DNA from: Pipra filicauda
Taxonomy: Eukaryota; Chordata; Aves; Passeriformes; Pipridae
NCBI RefSeq assembly: GCF_003945595.2
Contig: NW_024104361.1
Coordinates: 62,001-126,000, forward strand
DNA length: 64,000 nucleotides
Direction: 5' to 3'
A model generated the notes under the pieces. That model was given only the letters and a program-made list of their open reading frames with translations, was not told where the DNA came from and did no database searches. Below, in pieces: positions 51,840-64,000 of the stretch. Both the position numbers and the translations under genes were made by a program. Position 1 is the first letter of the stretch. Every line of letters begins with the position of its first letter.

Positions 51840-54800
51840 AAAAATGTTCTGTGCACTTGAGAGCCCCAGGGGGTATTTATTTTACTTCAGTTTTTAATTT
51901 TAGGACATGATATTTTTCTATATTCTGTCTTTGGTGGTTTGTTTTTTTGTTTTTGTTTTTGTTTTTTTTTTTTTCAAATTTGGCATCGACCAAGGAACAT
52001 TGCCCGGCCACGCTTTGCAAGGCTGTGTGTGTCTCTCCTGGCATGGGGCTGCTTGCTACAGCAATGCTGGACAAATCTGTCGAGCAGAAGGTGGTAGAGG
52101 AGGAATTAACTTTTAAAACACACACACAGCATGCATGCAAAATATTCCTCCCTAATGCAGCACCTGGGATTTGGGCAAATGACAATAACAGTGGTGGGGC
52201 TGTGTGGGATGCACGGCCCGCCTGGCCTGAGGGCAGCAATGGTCCAGCCAACACAGGCAGGGCTGAGGAGCTGCTGGCAGCCATGGAGGAAATGCTGAGA
52301 GTTTTTAAACATCATTATTTTTGCCAATGAGTCTGTTTTCCTAATGGTTCTCTCTGCCTGGTTACCCCGCGTCTGATATGTTCCCCTATGGTTGTGCTGG
52401 ATGTAAGGATTTCATGAGCAAAATGTTAGATTTATGGACTATTTTTTTTTAAAATTATTGTCCCTCTATGTATTGCATTTAAAAATATACCTTTGGTAGC
52501 AAGTGGGGAACCTTTCCTGGCCCAGCAGGGGCTGCTCTGTGATGTGCCCACCACCAGCAAAGCCCATCTGGCAGAGAGGGTTGGGGGCAAATTTACCTGT
52601 CAACACAAAACTGTACAAACCTCTACCTTGCAGGTGGGCTCAGCCCCTGCCAGACCAGCAGCACCCATTGGGAACTGTAACTTGAGTGGCATTGGGGTCT
52701 GGTGACAAGGATGGGAATCCAGGAGCTGCTCTTGTGAGGGGCAGGTGCAGAGAAGAAGCACCATATGTTAAACAGCCCAGAGGAAGCTTTCAAGCCTCCG
52801 TTGTAAAAATCCCCCATCTTTCTCCCTGTATTTAATGCATCTTTGTATGGACACTAATTCCTCAAGTATCCACGCCAGGGTTGACTTTTAGTATGTTTGT
52901 CCAGGCAGGCTGCCAGCGAGCGGTTCCTACAAGGCTCCCGAGCTCTGACATTTGTTAACGCAGCAGTAAATCACAGCCGCTCTTTGGGCAAGGTTTTTCC
53001 TGACAAAACGGCGGAGACGGGAGAAAGAGAGAAGAGAGCACAACAAAATGCAAAGGGCTTATTTATGCCGGAGAAGAGTAACTGTCCTGAACGAAGCAGA
53101 TGGGAGACAATGAGGGAGAAGTACATCTCTGTTCCCTCCACTCCCCCCTCCTCCCCTATTCATTAGTGGGCTATAACTGAAAGGGGGAAAAGTCTGAGGT
53201 ACTTTTGGCTGAGGAAGGCGATGAGGGAAGCCAGGCTGGTCAAGTCAGTCATGGAGAAACTTGCTGAGATGTAAAGGTCTTGGGGGGAAGCATCAGGCTG
53301 AGTTGGAGCTTAGGTAATGGTGAGATTATAACCCTCAAATCCCCTGTCCAAAGACACTTTGGTCACTCTTGTCCTTTCCCCACTGTATTTTGGGGGAGAA
53401 TGTGTGACATGGCCCCCTTGGCAGCTGGCTGTGGTTCTGGGTGGAAAGATGGTTTGGGGAGGAAATAACTCAGTGTTATTGTGTGGGGAGATCTCACCTC
53501 AAAGTCACTTCTGTGGCAGCATCTCCATCCTAATGTGGGCTGCATCCCAATCCCGGTGCTTCGCCCTTCCCCTCACACCTACCCCCAGCCCTGCTGCAGC
53601 ATGAGTATTTATTTATCCCTGCCAGCTTTCTGTCTTCCCTCTTTTCCCCATCTTATTTATGGCTGTTGCCTTTCAGCTCCCGGCCACTGCAGCCTGAACT
53701 TGGCCATTATGTGTGGCTCGTTGCAGAGGCCATCAATCTGCGGGGCCAACACGCAGCCTGATGGACTTCCCTCATCATCATCAATTTTCCCCGTTGTGCT
53801 GGTGCATCCCTTTGGATCTGGGGCAGCTGTACATGTGCTCCAGGAGGCCTCTGCACTCCCACCCCTGGACACCCGCTTCCTCCTCACAGAAGCCTTTTGT
53901 CCTGGGATGCTCACAGGCATCCGGTGGGCCTGCTCAGTACAGATGTCCAAGCAGGGCTTGGGGTGGCTTCAAGGAGGTGACAGGATTGCATTGCACAGAA
54001 AAAAGTACATTATTTTGCTCTAAATAACACTGTGGAATCCTGCTTAGTCAGCCTGACATTTAAACTCTTAAATTCCCTATACTAATTGTGCAGGAAAGTT
54101 GTTCATATTCTGTATCTTGGGTGCAGGCAGAGGTGGGTTTTGCTGCCTTTGCAGATGATGTCCTCAAAGGGGCTGCGGAGCTGAAGCTGTTGCCTTTCTT
54201 GCCCCTGGCAAGACTCCCAGGGTGTTTTGCCCATCACTCTGAGTGTGGGTGCTCTTGAAGTGTCGCACCCTGACATGTGTGAGGAGCTGGGGTGGGAGGT
54301 GGCAGTGCTTCAACAGCAAATGGCAAAACTCCCCCTGGTTTCAGCATGATGTCAGGGAGAGTTGTGTGGGTACCACCAGCTGCAGGGATGTGTTTTGGAG
54401 GGAAGGTGAGAGACACTGCTGAGCTCTCCCTGCCCAGTGCCAGCAACGCAACAGCCCTTGGACTGCGCCAGTTTTTGAGAGGTGTAAATCCCCCTGAGGA
54501 ATGGCTCAGGCTGCAGGGAGATGACACCCAGCTCAGCACTTCCATTTGTCCCCCCCAGTGTCATGGGGCTTTGGGGTGTCTAATGCTTCACTACACTGTC
54601 CCAACCACCTCTTCCTGCCCCTCTTAGGGGGCAGGAAAGCAGCTGGAAATGGGAAGGCAATTCTTAGTGACTGGATGGTTTCATCCTGATTTATCCAGAA
54701 TAAGTCAGAACTGGAAATAAGGCACTGTCCAGTTAAAAAAAAATGTTAATCAGGAGAGCTTCTCCAGCCAGGCTGTGGTTTGCTGAGTGCACTTGTCTGG

Positions 54801-57800
54801 GGCTGAGGGATGCTTTTTGTGCCTGGATGTCACCTGCAAACTGAGCAGCTTTGCTTTGCATGAGAGAAGTGCTCCCGTGGGAGGTGCTGCTGCCCTATCT
54901 CTAGTGAGGAGTGGAGGCTGTGGACTTCAGGGGAGCCAGTAGGGTGCCTGGGGTATTTTGCCAGAGGGATCAAAGTCGTTTGGGCTAAAGCAACACAGGG
55001 CTGGCCACTGATCAGACAGAAGCATCGCAGGAGCTTATTTTCATTCGGAACACCAGTCAAAGCCCCAGGCGTGTCCCGTGGATGCAGAGCAGCTCCTGGA
55101 TGTTGACTCCTGCCCACGACCAGTGCGAGTGTGTTACCGTGGCTCTGCTGCTGCCTTGTGGTGGGTGACGCTGGGCTGTCGCCGTCTGACCCGCGTGGGG
55201 AGGAGCGAAAGCCCAGGGTGGGTCTCACTCAGCTGCTTCAATTTGCTGCCTCATTTGAAAGCAACCGCGTGGCTGCAGTGGCCTGGCTGCAGGGGTGAGC
55301 GGCCAGGGGCATGTCTCTCCTTCCCGCGGGTATTTTTAGGGGTGGCATTTAGATTTGGCGCAGGTACAAGCAGCTGCAAAATGCATGGCATTTCCTCTTC
55401 CTGACAGGCGATCCGGGGGAGGCTGGACGATGCCTGAAGTCCTGCTGTGCCGGCTGCCTGCAGGTGACTGGTTTGAAAAGCAGGGGCACTGAAATGTCAC
55501 CCCTGACCCTGCTGCCCAGGAAGGTGCTGGGCTTTGGCAAGGCTGATGCTTGTGGGTCTGGCCGACACGGAGTGTTCCGTGGTGCTGTGCCTCTTCCCTT
55601 GAAGACACTGCTTATTCCCGGTTGGGTTATTGCTTCAAATCCCCAAAATATTGCTGTTTGCACAAGGTGCTTTTCCAAGGGGCAACTCTAGCTGCTGGCT
55701 GCTGTGTTGGGGATTTCTGCTGTTGGTTTGGTATGAGCTGAGAGTGCAGAGCCCGAGCAGGCTTCATGAACCCTGTAGAGCTCAACAACCAATGCCATCA
55801 CTGTTTGAGTGGGAGTAGCAGCCTGGCCACTCACTGGCCCCACTGCCTGATGGGCTTGCTGCGAGCAGAAAAATGTGACCTGCTGTCTTGCCCTTATCCA
55901 TCTCCCCTTCTCTCCTTCCCTCCTTCTCTTTCCCTTCACCTGGGAAAAAAATCCACCATCGGAGACCCATCTGGAGAAGTCTTTTAGGAGGGGAAGCCCA
56001 TAAATTTCCCTCTGGCTCCCCCGACCTTTTGTTTCCCAGGGGAGGCGTGTGGTGGGAGAGGAAGCATTTTCCCCATGGCAGTGACACAGGGGACTGGAGT
56101 CTCCCCTTGCTGAACCAGATGTTACATAGATCTGCGGACCTGGGGAAGAAAGGTGCCTGGAGCTCTGCCTTGAAGTCTAGGAGAAGGATGCTGGCAAGTG
56201 GGCTATGAAAGCTTTGCTCTGTCCTGCTGGGGATGGTAGTGGGGGAAATGGCTTCGCCCAGCAACATGTATCCCTGTCGTGTGTGCAGGAGGAGCGGTGG
56301 AGGTGAACCTGATCCCGGTATTTCCATTTCACACATTACAAAGTGCATCGTTATTCTTGGAATTGATGTAAAAACTGGAAGCGCTATTCTCTGGGGAGGA
56401 AACCTGCAGTCCTGTGTCAGCCCCGGCTGTCACAGCAGCCTGTCCCGCGGCACACACGGCTGGGTTTGGCGCAGACACTCCCCGCGGTGCACCTGAGCCT
56501 GGCCTGAACAATACCTGCTTTCTTCCCTGGGAGCCGAGCGGGGCTGCCCTGCTTCCCAAAGGGGAGATTTATGAGGTGTTCGACTGCAGGGGACACTGAC
56601 ACTGATCTCCCCTGCTCGAGAAGAAAGGGAAGGAAAAGGGCTCATTTTCAGTAAAGGCTGAATAGTATTTGTCACAGTGGCACCTGGCTTTATCCTGCTC
56701 TGGAGTAATACAGAACAGTGCAGCACTGGGTAATGTCTCTGCCCATAAAAGGTGGGTTTCAAAGCTAAACTCAGCTTTGATTTCTAGCAGTGAAGTATTA
56801 ATGCTGGGTCAATTAATCCAAGGCTTCCTGTGTGCTTCTCATGAAAACCAGGCAAGCTGCATCCTTGTGCTTCCATTGAACTCTGCTGCCCCAGGCCAGG
56901 CAGGCTTGAGGCACTGGGCTATTACATTGCTAGTCTTAATATCACCCTCCACCTGTACTAAAGAAAAGTGAGGGGTGGCCAGACAGCTGTGAACCTGATG
57001 ATGTCACCTGGTTCTTCCCCTGATGTGTTTTTGGGTGGACAGGGCTAGGAGGTGTCCCCAAACACAACCTGAGCAGTGGCACCACTGGTCTGCTCAGTGA
57101 GGGCATTCGACTCTTGTTCAAGTCAACTTCAGGCTGAAAAGCTACTGTTGTCTTCCAGTTGTCCCTTAATTTTGCCTTGGGAAAGTCTGGGTCAGGTTTG
57201 TATAGGGTTAGATGGTGACACCCTGCCTGGGATGAGGGCAATAAACTACCCACCCATGCTTCTCTTCCAGTTTCCTGGAGGATGCTGCAGCTCCACAATT
57301 GTTTTTTAAAAGGAGATTTCTTTGGGGATTCCCTAAGGATAGGTGCCAACCAACCTCCTCCTAAGGGGAAAAAAAAATGGGGAGTTTTCAGAGAATCTCA
57401 AGTGGGCAGTGCTGATCTGTGTCCAGAAGAGTTGTTTTATCCTGAAGGAGACATCTCCACCTCTCTGCAGAGGAATGACAGATGCACCCCAGCAAACCCC
57501 CATGGGACTGCAGGCTGAGAAACGAGGTAAGAGCTGCTGTCCAAGCCCCATGTACACCGCAAATGGCCTTTGCATCCTGTCCTGAGCATCTCTGAGAGAG
57601 CAGGTCCCACTAAGGCTGCATTCCTGGGGTGGCAGTGGAAGGGCAGCAGTGATTTATTTGCTGAAGTAGCCAGGAAGGACCCCCTTGGGCATGTGGGGGT
57701 GTCCCCAGCTGGCTGTGACCCCTCTGAATGGCTGCATGGGCTGAAGCAGGGTGTCTTTGTCAGACGTATTGCTTGTGAGGGTTTAATCTACCCATCAGAT

Positions 57801-58970
57801 CTTTACTGTATGTTGGTCTGTGTCCTCCTCCCTGATTTTATCCATGATAGGGATTTAAAAGGCCTGACTCTGTCCTCCCTCATGCGTGTGTCTGTGCTGG
57901 TGTATATAACAGCTTGAGGCCTGGGGGGAGTGTTGCTGGCCACTGTTTCACGGACAACTCTGCACCTGTTTCTCCCCACTGGTTTAAAGCACAATAAAAG
58001 GATATAAATACTTTGGTGACGCTGGCTGGGGCCAGCTTGGAGCTCCTGGGCCTTCAGCTGTGCTGTGGCAGGCGCCGCTCTTCGGGGAGGGCAATTTGAA
58101 CCCCTCGGACTGGTGGCTTCAGGAAGGGATGGTTTAGATTTTGTTTGGTGGTTTTTTTTTTTTGAAATGGGAAAAAGAAAAGCCATCCCAACCATGTTTG
58201 ACAGATGTGTTTATGAAAATGTATATCAGTGCCAGAGGAAGGCTTCTGGGACTGCCAGTTATCTCTGTGTGGAGTTGTGGAAGTGGCAGGTTGAACTTTG
58301 GTGGGTAGCTGTGCATAGCCCAAGGGGCACTGCAGAGGAAACTAGACCCAGGGAGTTGCAATGATTTCCCCCTCAGCCTCCTGATGATGATGGGGTCCTG
58401 GTGCCTGGTGTGGGAGAACCATCCTGCACTATTTCCTTCCCTCAAAGGCTCTGATTTTGCAGTTCGGAGATGGAGAAGGAAACCCTGGTGCCCAGGTGTT
58501 ATTTGTGCTGGTTAAAAGTTATTGGGAAGGAGGGTGTTCCTACTCCTGAAGGGTGGCCCCTGCCCTTGTCCCCTGCTCTCTCTGCAGCACAAGCCTGTAA
58601 TCCTGTTCTCTGCCATCATCCTCGGTCATTGGGGTGAGAGGTGTGGGAGGATCAGCCCATCCCCAGAGCAGCAGGTGCCCGTGGCCACAGGCCCCCTCTG
58701 TCAAATGTCCCGGTAGCCCCAGCGTGCTCTCACCACTCTCTAGGGAAGGAGCCTCTTTCCAGGAGATGGCAGCAGCTTTTCGGAGCTGGGACCACATTTC
58801 CAGTCTGTTTCTGGGGACAGGCAGCTGGGAGGCAGGAGGAATGAATAGTGGGGAGAGAAGACCCAGCTGGGTGAGAGGAAGAGGATGCTGGGGGAGTTGC
58901 AGTAGTGGCTGTTGTGCCTGGGTTGATGGCCTGTCGCCAGTGATGCTCAGTGCTGCCTCTTGGTACTTAA
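51840..58970. other. Gene-poor region, second part
   Basis: No recognisable exon, RNA gene or clear transposon. T-rich tract at 51941-51974. The stretch 52830-53170 looks less diverged (GTTAAC, GTAAATCA and a TTATTTATGCC block) but this is only an impression. Confidence 0.5.
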
Positions 58971-58977
58971 AGGGGTT

Positions 58978-59262
58978 ATAAAAAAAGAGGGAAGAGCGAC
59001 TTTTTACATGGGCAAATAGTGATAGAACAAGTGGGGAACAGTTTGAAAGCAGAGAGATATAGATTGAATGTTAAGAAGAAATTGTTCTCTGTGAGGGTGG
59101 TGAGACGCTGGCACAGGCCACCCCATCCCTGGAAGTGTTCAAGGCCAGGCTGGATGGGGCTGTGAGCTGGTCTAGTAGAAGGTGTCCCTGCCCACAGCAG
59201 GAGGGTGGAAACAGATGATACTTAAGGTCTCTGCCAACTCAAACCATTCTGTGATGATTCTC
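58978..59262 (+). mobile_element. CR1 LINE 3' fragment
   Basis: Sense CR1 3' region: GACTTTTTACATGGGC, TAGTGATAGAACAAG, the 'gaatgttaagaagaaattgt' type block, CCATCCCTGGAAGTGTTC, GGTGTCCCTGCCCACAG and CCATTCTGTGATGATTC at the end. Confidence 0.9.
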
Positions 59263-62200
59263 TGCTCCTGGGGGGTGGCCACTCTTCCTACACTCATCCC
59301 TGCTGCTGTGGTGGGTCATTTGTTTCCACCACCCCATTGCCTTCCCTTCACCTAGGCCAGAGCACCCAGTTTTGCTTTGCTCCTGCCCACTCTTTGCCTT
59401 GGCCGTTTTGCTTTTCTGTGACAAACAGCTGCCAGCAGCCCTGTTGCTTCCCATGGCTGCCCTCCTCACCCTACTCTGTCCCCACCAGTTGACTGTGCAA
59501 CAAGACCCGTGGAGGGAGGGCTCCTCCAGCCCCAGCTGACACTTTCTGGCCTTGTGGCTTTGCAAGTGGCTCCAGAGACAGCTGGAGGCTCGTGGGGGTG
59601 CAGAGACATGGGCTGCTCATAAAACCCCCTGTCTCTCAGTCCTGGTGCCTCGGTGCCTGTCTGCTGCCTGAACTGGGGAAAGATGGGGTTAACAGAGGGC
59701 TGGTTCCCAGCAGAGTGCACCATAGTCCTTCTCTGAGACACGTCCCCATGTGGTGCTGGGCTCCAATACCGCTGTGGGACTCCTGTGTGAGGCACATTGT
59801 ATCACCAGCCACTGCTGGTGAGATGGTTTAATGGGAAATTTCTCTGGACTGAGTCAAGTGCTGTTTCATGCTTGGTGAATGTGGTTTGGTTTTGTTGGAA
59901 GTCCCTGCAGAATACAACAGGCCTCAAATGCTGACAGAGAGGGACATGAAGAGACGTAGGTGCTATGTGCATCCATGGGTTAGTCACTGCTGCCCTGGTG
60001 CTCTTGAGGTCTTACCAGCTCAAAGGCTTTAGGATCATGGCTTTTGAGTGTACATGTGCACTTTGTTTTCCCTTTTATAAAATGAGGATAATTATATGGA
60101 AATGCTTTTAAAAGGGCTTTGAGATCTAAGGCTATGTAAGCAGGGACTCCTAGAGTTTCCTGTGATGAGTATTATTCAGTGCCCTGCCACTTTTGCAGCA
60201 GGAGGCATCAACTTCTGCGTGCCAGGAACGAAATGAAGGCCACGGCTTGGATCTTGAGATCACTGGCAAATCCTTATGCCTTTGATAAAGAAGAGTCAAG
60301 CCCTGCCTTTTAACCAAACAGTGCAATCTGTGTGCCTTATGATGCCTTTTTTTTTTTTTTTAACAAAACCCCAGTGAGTGGGAAGGGAGCAGCCTCCCCG
60401 GCGGCAGCAGGGGTGCGGTGGGGCTGCCAGGAGACAGTTTGCAAAGCGAGGGGAGATAAGACGCCAAGTGACAGCCGCTAGTGAGCTGCTTCCAGAGGGC
60501 AGGGTATAAATAGACAACAAAGAGATTTGGTGTCAGAGCAGCTCTCGCACCTTTCTGCTGCCCAGCCTGGCAGGCGTGAACAGGGAAATGCAGCTGGGGA
60601 GCCGGCGAAATCTGCCCTGGGATTTAAGGGCATATGGATAACGTAATGATGAGATAAGGCATTTATCAGCCTGTTGTGGACCTCTGTCCATCTGCAGTGG
60701 GCTTGCTCTGCAGTGCTGACTGGTCATGGCAGGTGGCACTTGGATGGACCTGGTATCTGCTCACCCCTCAGCCAGAGCCCGGAGCCGCTGGCTCCTGCCT
60801 TGCCTGCCCAGACAGCTCTTACACAAGGCTGTTGCTGTCATAAAATGGTGTCCTGCTTGTCCCAACTCTATCCCTGGTAATTTATGGTGATACTTGCCAT
60901 GTGCTGCCCGAGATCGAGGCTTATCCAGCCCTAACCACCGCTCCTGCAAGGGAATTGGGCTCTGTGTGAGGTCCTGGCTTGTCCCCGTGCCCTCTGGTCA
61001 GCCTCACCTAGGCTTTTCGTGCCCTATTTCCCTCCCTGGCTGGGCTGTGCTTCCCCCTCAGGTGCTGCTGTGCCCAGATGCTCAGTTTCTACCCCGTTTC
61101 CTACCTTCTCTCAGCGTAGGAACAAAACCACCAGCGTAAAGATACTGTGGCCACGATGAGGTGTTGCAACAATATTTTGTCATAGCAGCACCAGCAGTAC
61201 AGGGATACTTAAGTACTAAAAGAGTAAGAATGGTGCACCAGCAGGCAGCAAGTCCTTTCCAAGCTTGCTGACTACTTCCAAAACCACCATAATTTTCACA
61301 GCATTGCCCGTGGCGGCACTTTGATGCCTTTTAGGCAGCTTTGTGCCTTTTGGGGTCTGGATTTGTTTCCTAGCTTGCTGTTGCACCAGGCAGGTTTTGG
61401 CTCCCACGATAAGCACGTCCTGCCCCGAGTAGTTTGCACGGATGTAAAGTTGCAAAGCACCACTATAAAGACTACAGTGACTTGGTGAAAAGAGCAGATT
61501 TAGGCTGAAGAAGGAAAATGAATGGAAAGACGTGTGTGATGGAAAACCAGCCCAGCCTGTGAGCATAGGAGCCCAGGTTTGTGTATGCCGGTGTAAATCC
61601 GTGCCGGCTTTCTCGGTAGCAGGGCATGGGCAGAGGCGTCTGTGGGGGCGTGTGGGGCTGCCGGGGCTTGCAGCGAGCTCAGCTGTGGGGACGCTGCAGT
61701 GCTGGGCAGGGACAGACAGGCTGACAGCGGAATTTGGGGCACAAAGCAGGGCTGCTCCCCTGTCTGTCAGCCATGTGAAATTCCTGGGATACGGAGGGTC
61801 CTTTGTGTGGGGATCAGCTGTCGGACGGCTGCCTATTTTTAGGATGGCAGATCCCGTGCTATGCAAGGGGAAGGCTGATGGTGAGAGAGGTGTGTGGGGA
61901 TGCTGGTGCCTCTAGGCAGACCTCACCTGTCCTCCTGTACTGTCATTTATCCCACTCTGTGTCTGGATGGAGGTGTATAACTGAGCAGAGACTCAGTATT
62001 TACACACAGTCATGTCTGGTGATGGGTTTGGTCTACTTGCAGAAATGAAGTGGGATATGACAGCAGCACTTCTGTGTGCAGGTGTCTGATGTGTCTTCCC
62101 CACTGGCTGGCTTCAGCCTAAGCTAAGGGCAGGGACGGAGAAATCTCTGGGCCTTTTCACTTTCTCTCAGGGTTTGGGGAAAATGGGTGACCTCGGAAAA

Positions 62201-63074
62201 AGGTTAAAAAAAAAAGGTAACCTTTCCATGTTGTGCTTGAGGGGAACACTGTGTGAGTACAACTTGTATCAGACACCAGAGAGGCCAAGCCAGGTGTCTG
62301 AGGATGTAGTAAATGGGGTTTTATAAACTCCACTGCTCCACAGCTGTGTACAACACCATGTATCTTCCTGTGCCAGTTGCTCTGTTCTGCGTAGATGGAC
62401 TTGTTCTTTTATGTCCAGGTGTATGGAAGTGCATCCATGTGTACAAATACAGATTTGGGTGTTCACTCATCTCCAGGCATGATCTGAAAGCTTTGCTTTC
62501 ACTTGAGGACAAGTCATTCATTGAGCAAAACCAGTCTGTGTAACTTTTTTTTAATCTAACATATAGCATAACAAAGTTTTTTCCACCGGCTCGCCCCATG
62601 GATTCATCATCCACACTAGTGATGCTGAGGGAGAGGGAAAAGAGCCCATAGCTGCTCTTTTTTAATACTAAATCCTTGCAAGTTCTCTGACAGAGAAACC
62701 TCTCTGCCAACAACCTGCACACTTTCTTCACATGTGCTAAACTGCTCGAGGTGCAGCTGAATTTCTCTAAACAATAGGCATTTGTTTAAAAACATTTTGA
62801 CGAAAGTGTTACAAATGTTTTGTGTTGTGTTTTTTTTTCCATAGGAAGTGAACGTTTATGTAAGTGTCTTTACCTGAAGTGGCGTTTTCAGTTACATGAA
62901 ATTTACACGTACACATTCCTTTGTTATTTTTCTTACAAAAACGTTTACGTTTGTTTTGTTATTTTAAAGAAAGAAATATTTTCTCTGGATTGGGTTTGGG
63001 TTTTTTTTGGTCCTCTTTCTAGTAGATAATAAGAGAAAATAAGTACAAAGGAAAACCCTGCAACAATCCCTCAG
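59263..63074. other. Gene-poor region, third part
   Basis: No recognisable coding exon on either strand. Contains the promoter-like block at 60464-60670 and short A/T runs. Open frames up to about 216 codons (61216-61866, minus) have no recognisable domain. Confidence 0.5.
60464..60670 (+). promoter_or_regulatory. Orphan core-promoter-like site with GATA motif cluster
   Basis: A full TATA consensus TATAAATAG at 60505-60513, about 28 bases before a TCAGAGC initiator-like site. AGATAAG occurs at 60464-60470 and 60652-60658, GATAAC at 60637-60642 and TTATCA at 60663-60668, with a CATATG E-box at 60631-60636. No open reading frame with family features follows, so any transcript would be non-coding or a distant 5' exon. 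Confidence 0.3.
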
Positions 63075-63330
63075 AGAGAGGGGAATGGTTTTAAGCTGAA
63101 GGAGTATAGGTTTAGATTAGATATTCGGAAGAAATTCTTTACTGTGAGGCCCTGGCTCAGGTTGTCCAGAGAATCTGTGGCTGCCCTGTCTCTGGAAGTG
63201 TTCAAACCATGTTGGACAGGGCTTGGAGCAACCTGATCTAGTGGAAAGTGTCCCTGCCTGTGGCAGGGGAGTGGAATGAGATGGGCTTTAAGGTCCCTTC
63301 CAGCCCAAACCCTTCCAGGATTCTATGAAC
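63075..63330 (+). mobile_element. CR1 LINE 3' fragment
   Basis: Sense CR1 3' region: GAATGGTTTTAAGCTGAAGG, TAGATTAGATATTCGGAAG, TCTCTGGAAGTGTTCAAACC, GGCTTGGAGCAACCTGATC and the terminal TTCCAGGATTCTATGA. Confidence 0.92.
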
Positions 63331-64000
63331 AATTCACCTGCCTCCCAAGCTTGTTGCTGGACATTCTGGATGCCTTTTTGAAGGCCCTTTCCTGTGGAAG
63401 GATCCTTTCTTCTACACCCAGCCCTGATTAGAAATTTAGTATTCTTGAAAAAGATTTCCTAAAAAGGAAGACAATTGCCATATCATCTAAAGCTTCTCTA
63501 AAAATACACAATCAAAGGTCTGGGGTGATCAGGGTGTAAATGTCCAGCAACATGCTATTGAGGTGGGGCTTGAAGAGGTGCTTGGTGTCAGCAGGAGCAA
63601 AAGCAAGGAAGACTATGGTTGCTTTATTTTGCTAATTGCATCCATCACCTATTGAGGCTGGAAAAATACAAAAATAGGAAATCCTCCGCTCTTAAACTGC
63701 CGTAATTGCTGCAGCAAGTGAAGCTTTGGTTTTTACCTGGTGTAACAGTTTGTTTATAACAGGAGTGACAAATGCCTGTAGTGCTGGGATGCAGTGGTGT
63801 TTGGATTGCCAGACCCCGGTGGGATACAGCTCCCTGCTCTCCTGCTCTGGTGGCAGCACTTGATGTCAGCACTCTGCTGTGTTACAGCTCTTCGTGGGAA
63901 TCCTCTGGATTTGTGGAATGATAGAGAGGATGTGCTCTCCAAAGGGGCAATGTCTCAGAGGCTCCAAAGCCTCAAACTCCTGTCAGTTTTATGTTCTTAC
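63331..64000. other. Right-edge sequence, nothing recognised
   Basis: AT-moderate DNA without exon, repeat family or RNA gene that I can support. Confidence 0.5.

Overview
The window looks like nuclear DNA of a bird. It contains spliced vertebrate genes with GT-AG introns and several truncated CR1 LINE copies ending in the ATTCTATGATT-type 3' tail typical of sauropsid, especially avian, genomes. The gene block TACR2 - TSPAN15 - NEUROG3 is the one found on human chromosome 10q22. I cannot name the species. There are no prokaryotic features (operons, IS elements, CRISPR).

Layout. (1) 1-5738, minus strand: the 5' part of TACR2 (neurokinin-2 receptor), coding exons 1 and 2; the remaining exons lie beyond the left edge. 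(2) 5739-10408: intergenic space between the divergent TACR2 and TSPAN15 genes, ending in the GC-rich TSPAN15 promoter. (3) 10409-26507, plus strand: complete TSPAN15 in eight coding exons encoding 295 residues, followed by a 3' UTR to about 27215. (4) 27216-35480: intergenic DNA without recognisable exons, ending in a CR1 copy. (5) About 35480-40900: a very GC-rich CpG-island domain holding the single-coding-exon gene NEUROG3 (180 residues). It has a TATA box, a poly(A) signal and an AT-richer upstream block with forkhead and E-box motifs. (6) 40900-64000: about 23 kb without a recognisable gene. It holds CR1 fragments, several candidate regulatory blocks and one near-perfect 32-bp inverted repeat.

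The three genes are neighbours by ancient synteny, not one pathway: a Gq-coupled tachykinin receptor, a TspanC8 tetraspanin that steers the protease ADAM10, and a proneural/pro-endocrine bHLH factor. NEUROG3 is the master regulator of endocrine progenitors in mammals, so the non-coding blocks around it are plausible developmental enhancers, though none is proven here.

The points most worth a second look are: the tandem orientation of NEUROG3 relative to TSPAN15 (I recall a convergent arrangement in mammals); its short C-terminus and extreme GC setting; the pre-miRNA-like hairpin at 51767-51838; a CR1 tail 23 bases upstream of TSPAN15 exon 5; an ERY instead of DRY motif in TACR2; and two orphan TATA-type promoter-like sites at 50977 and 60505. 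I saw no clearly new protein system.
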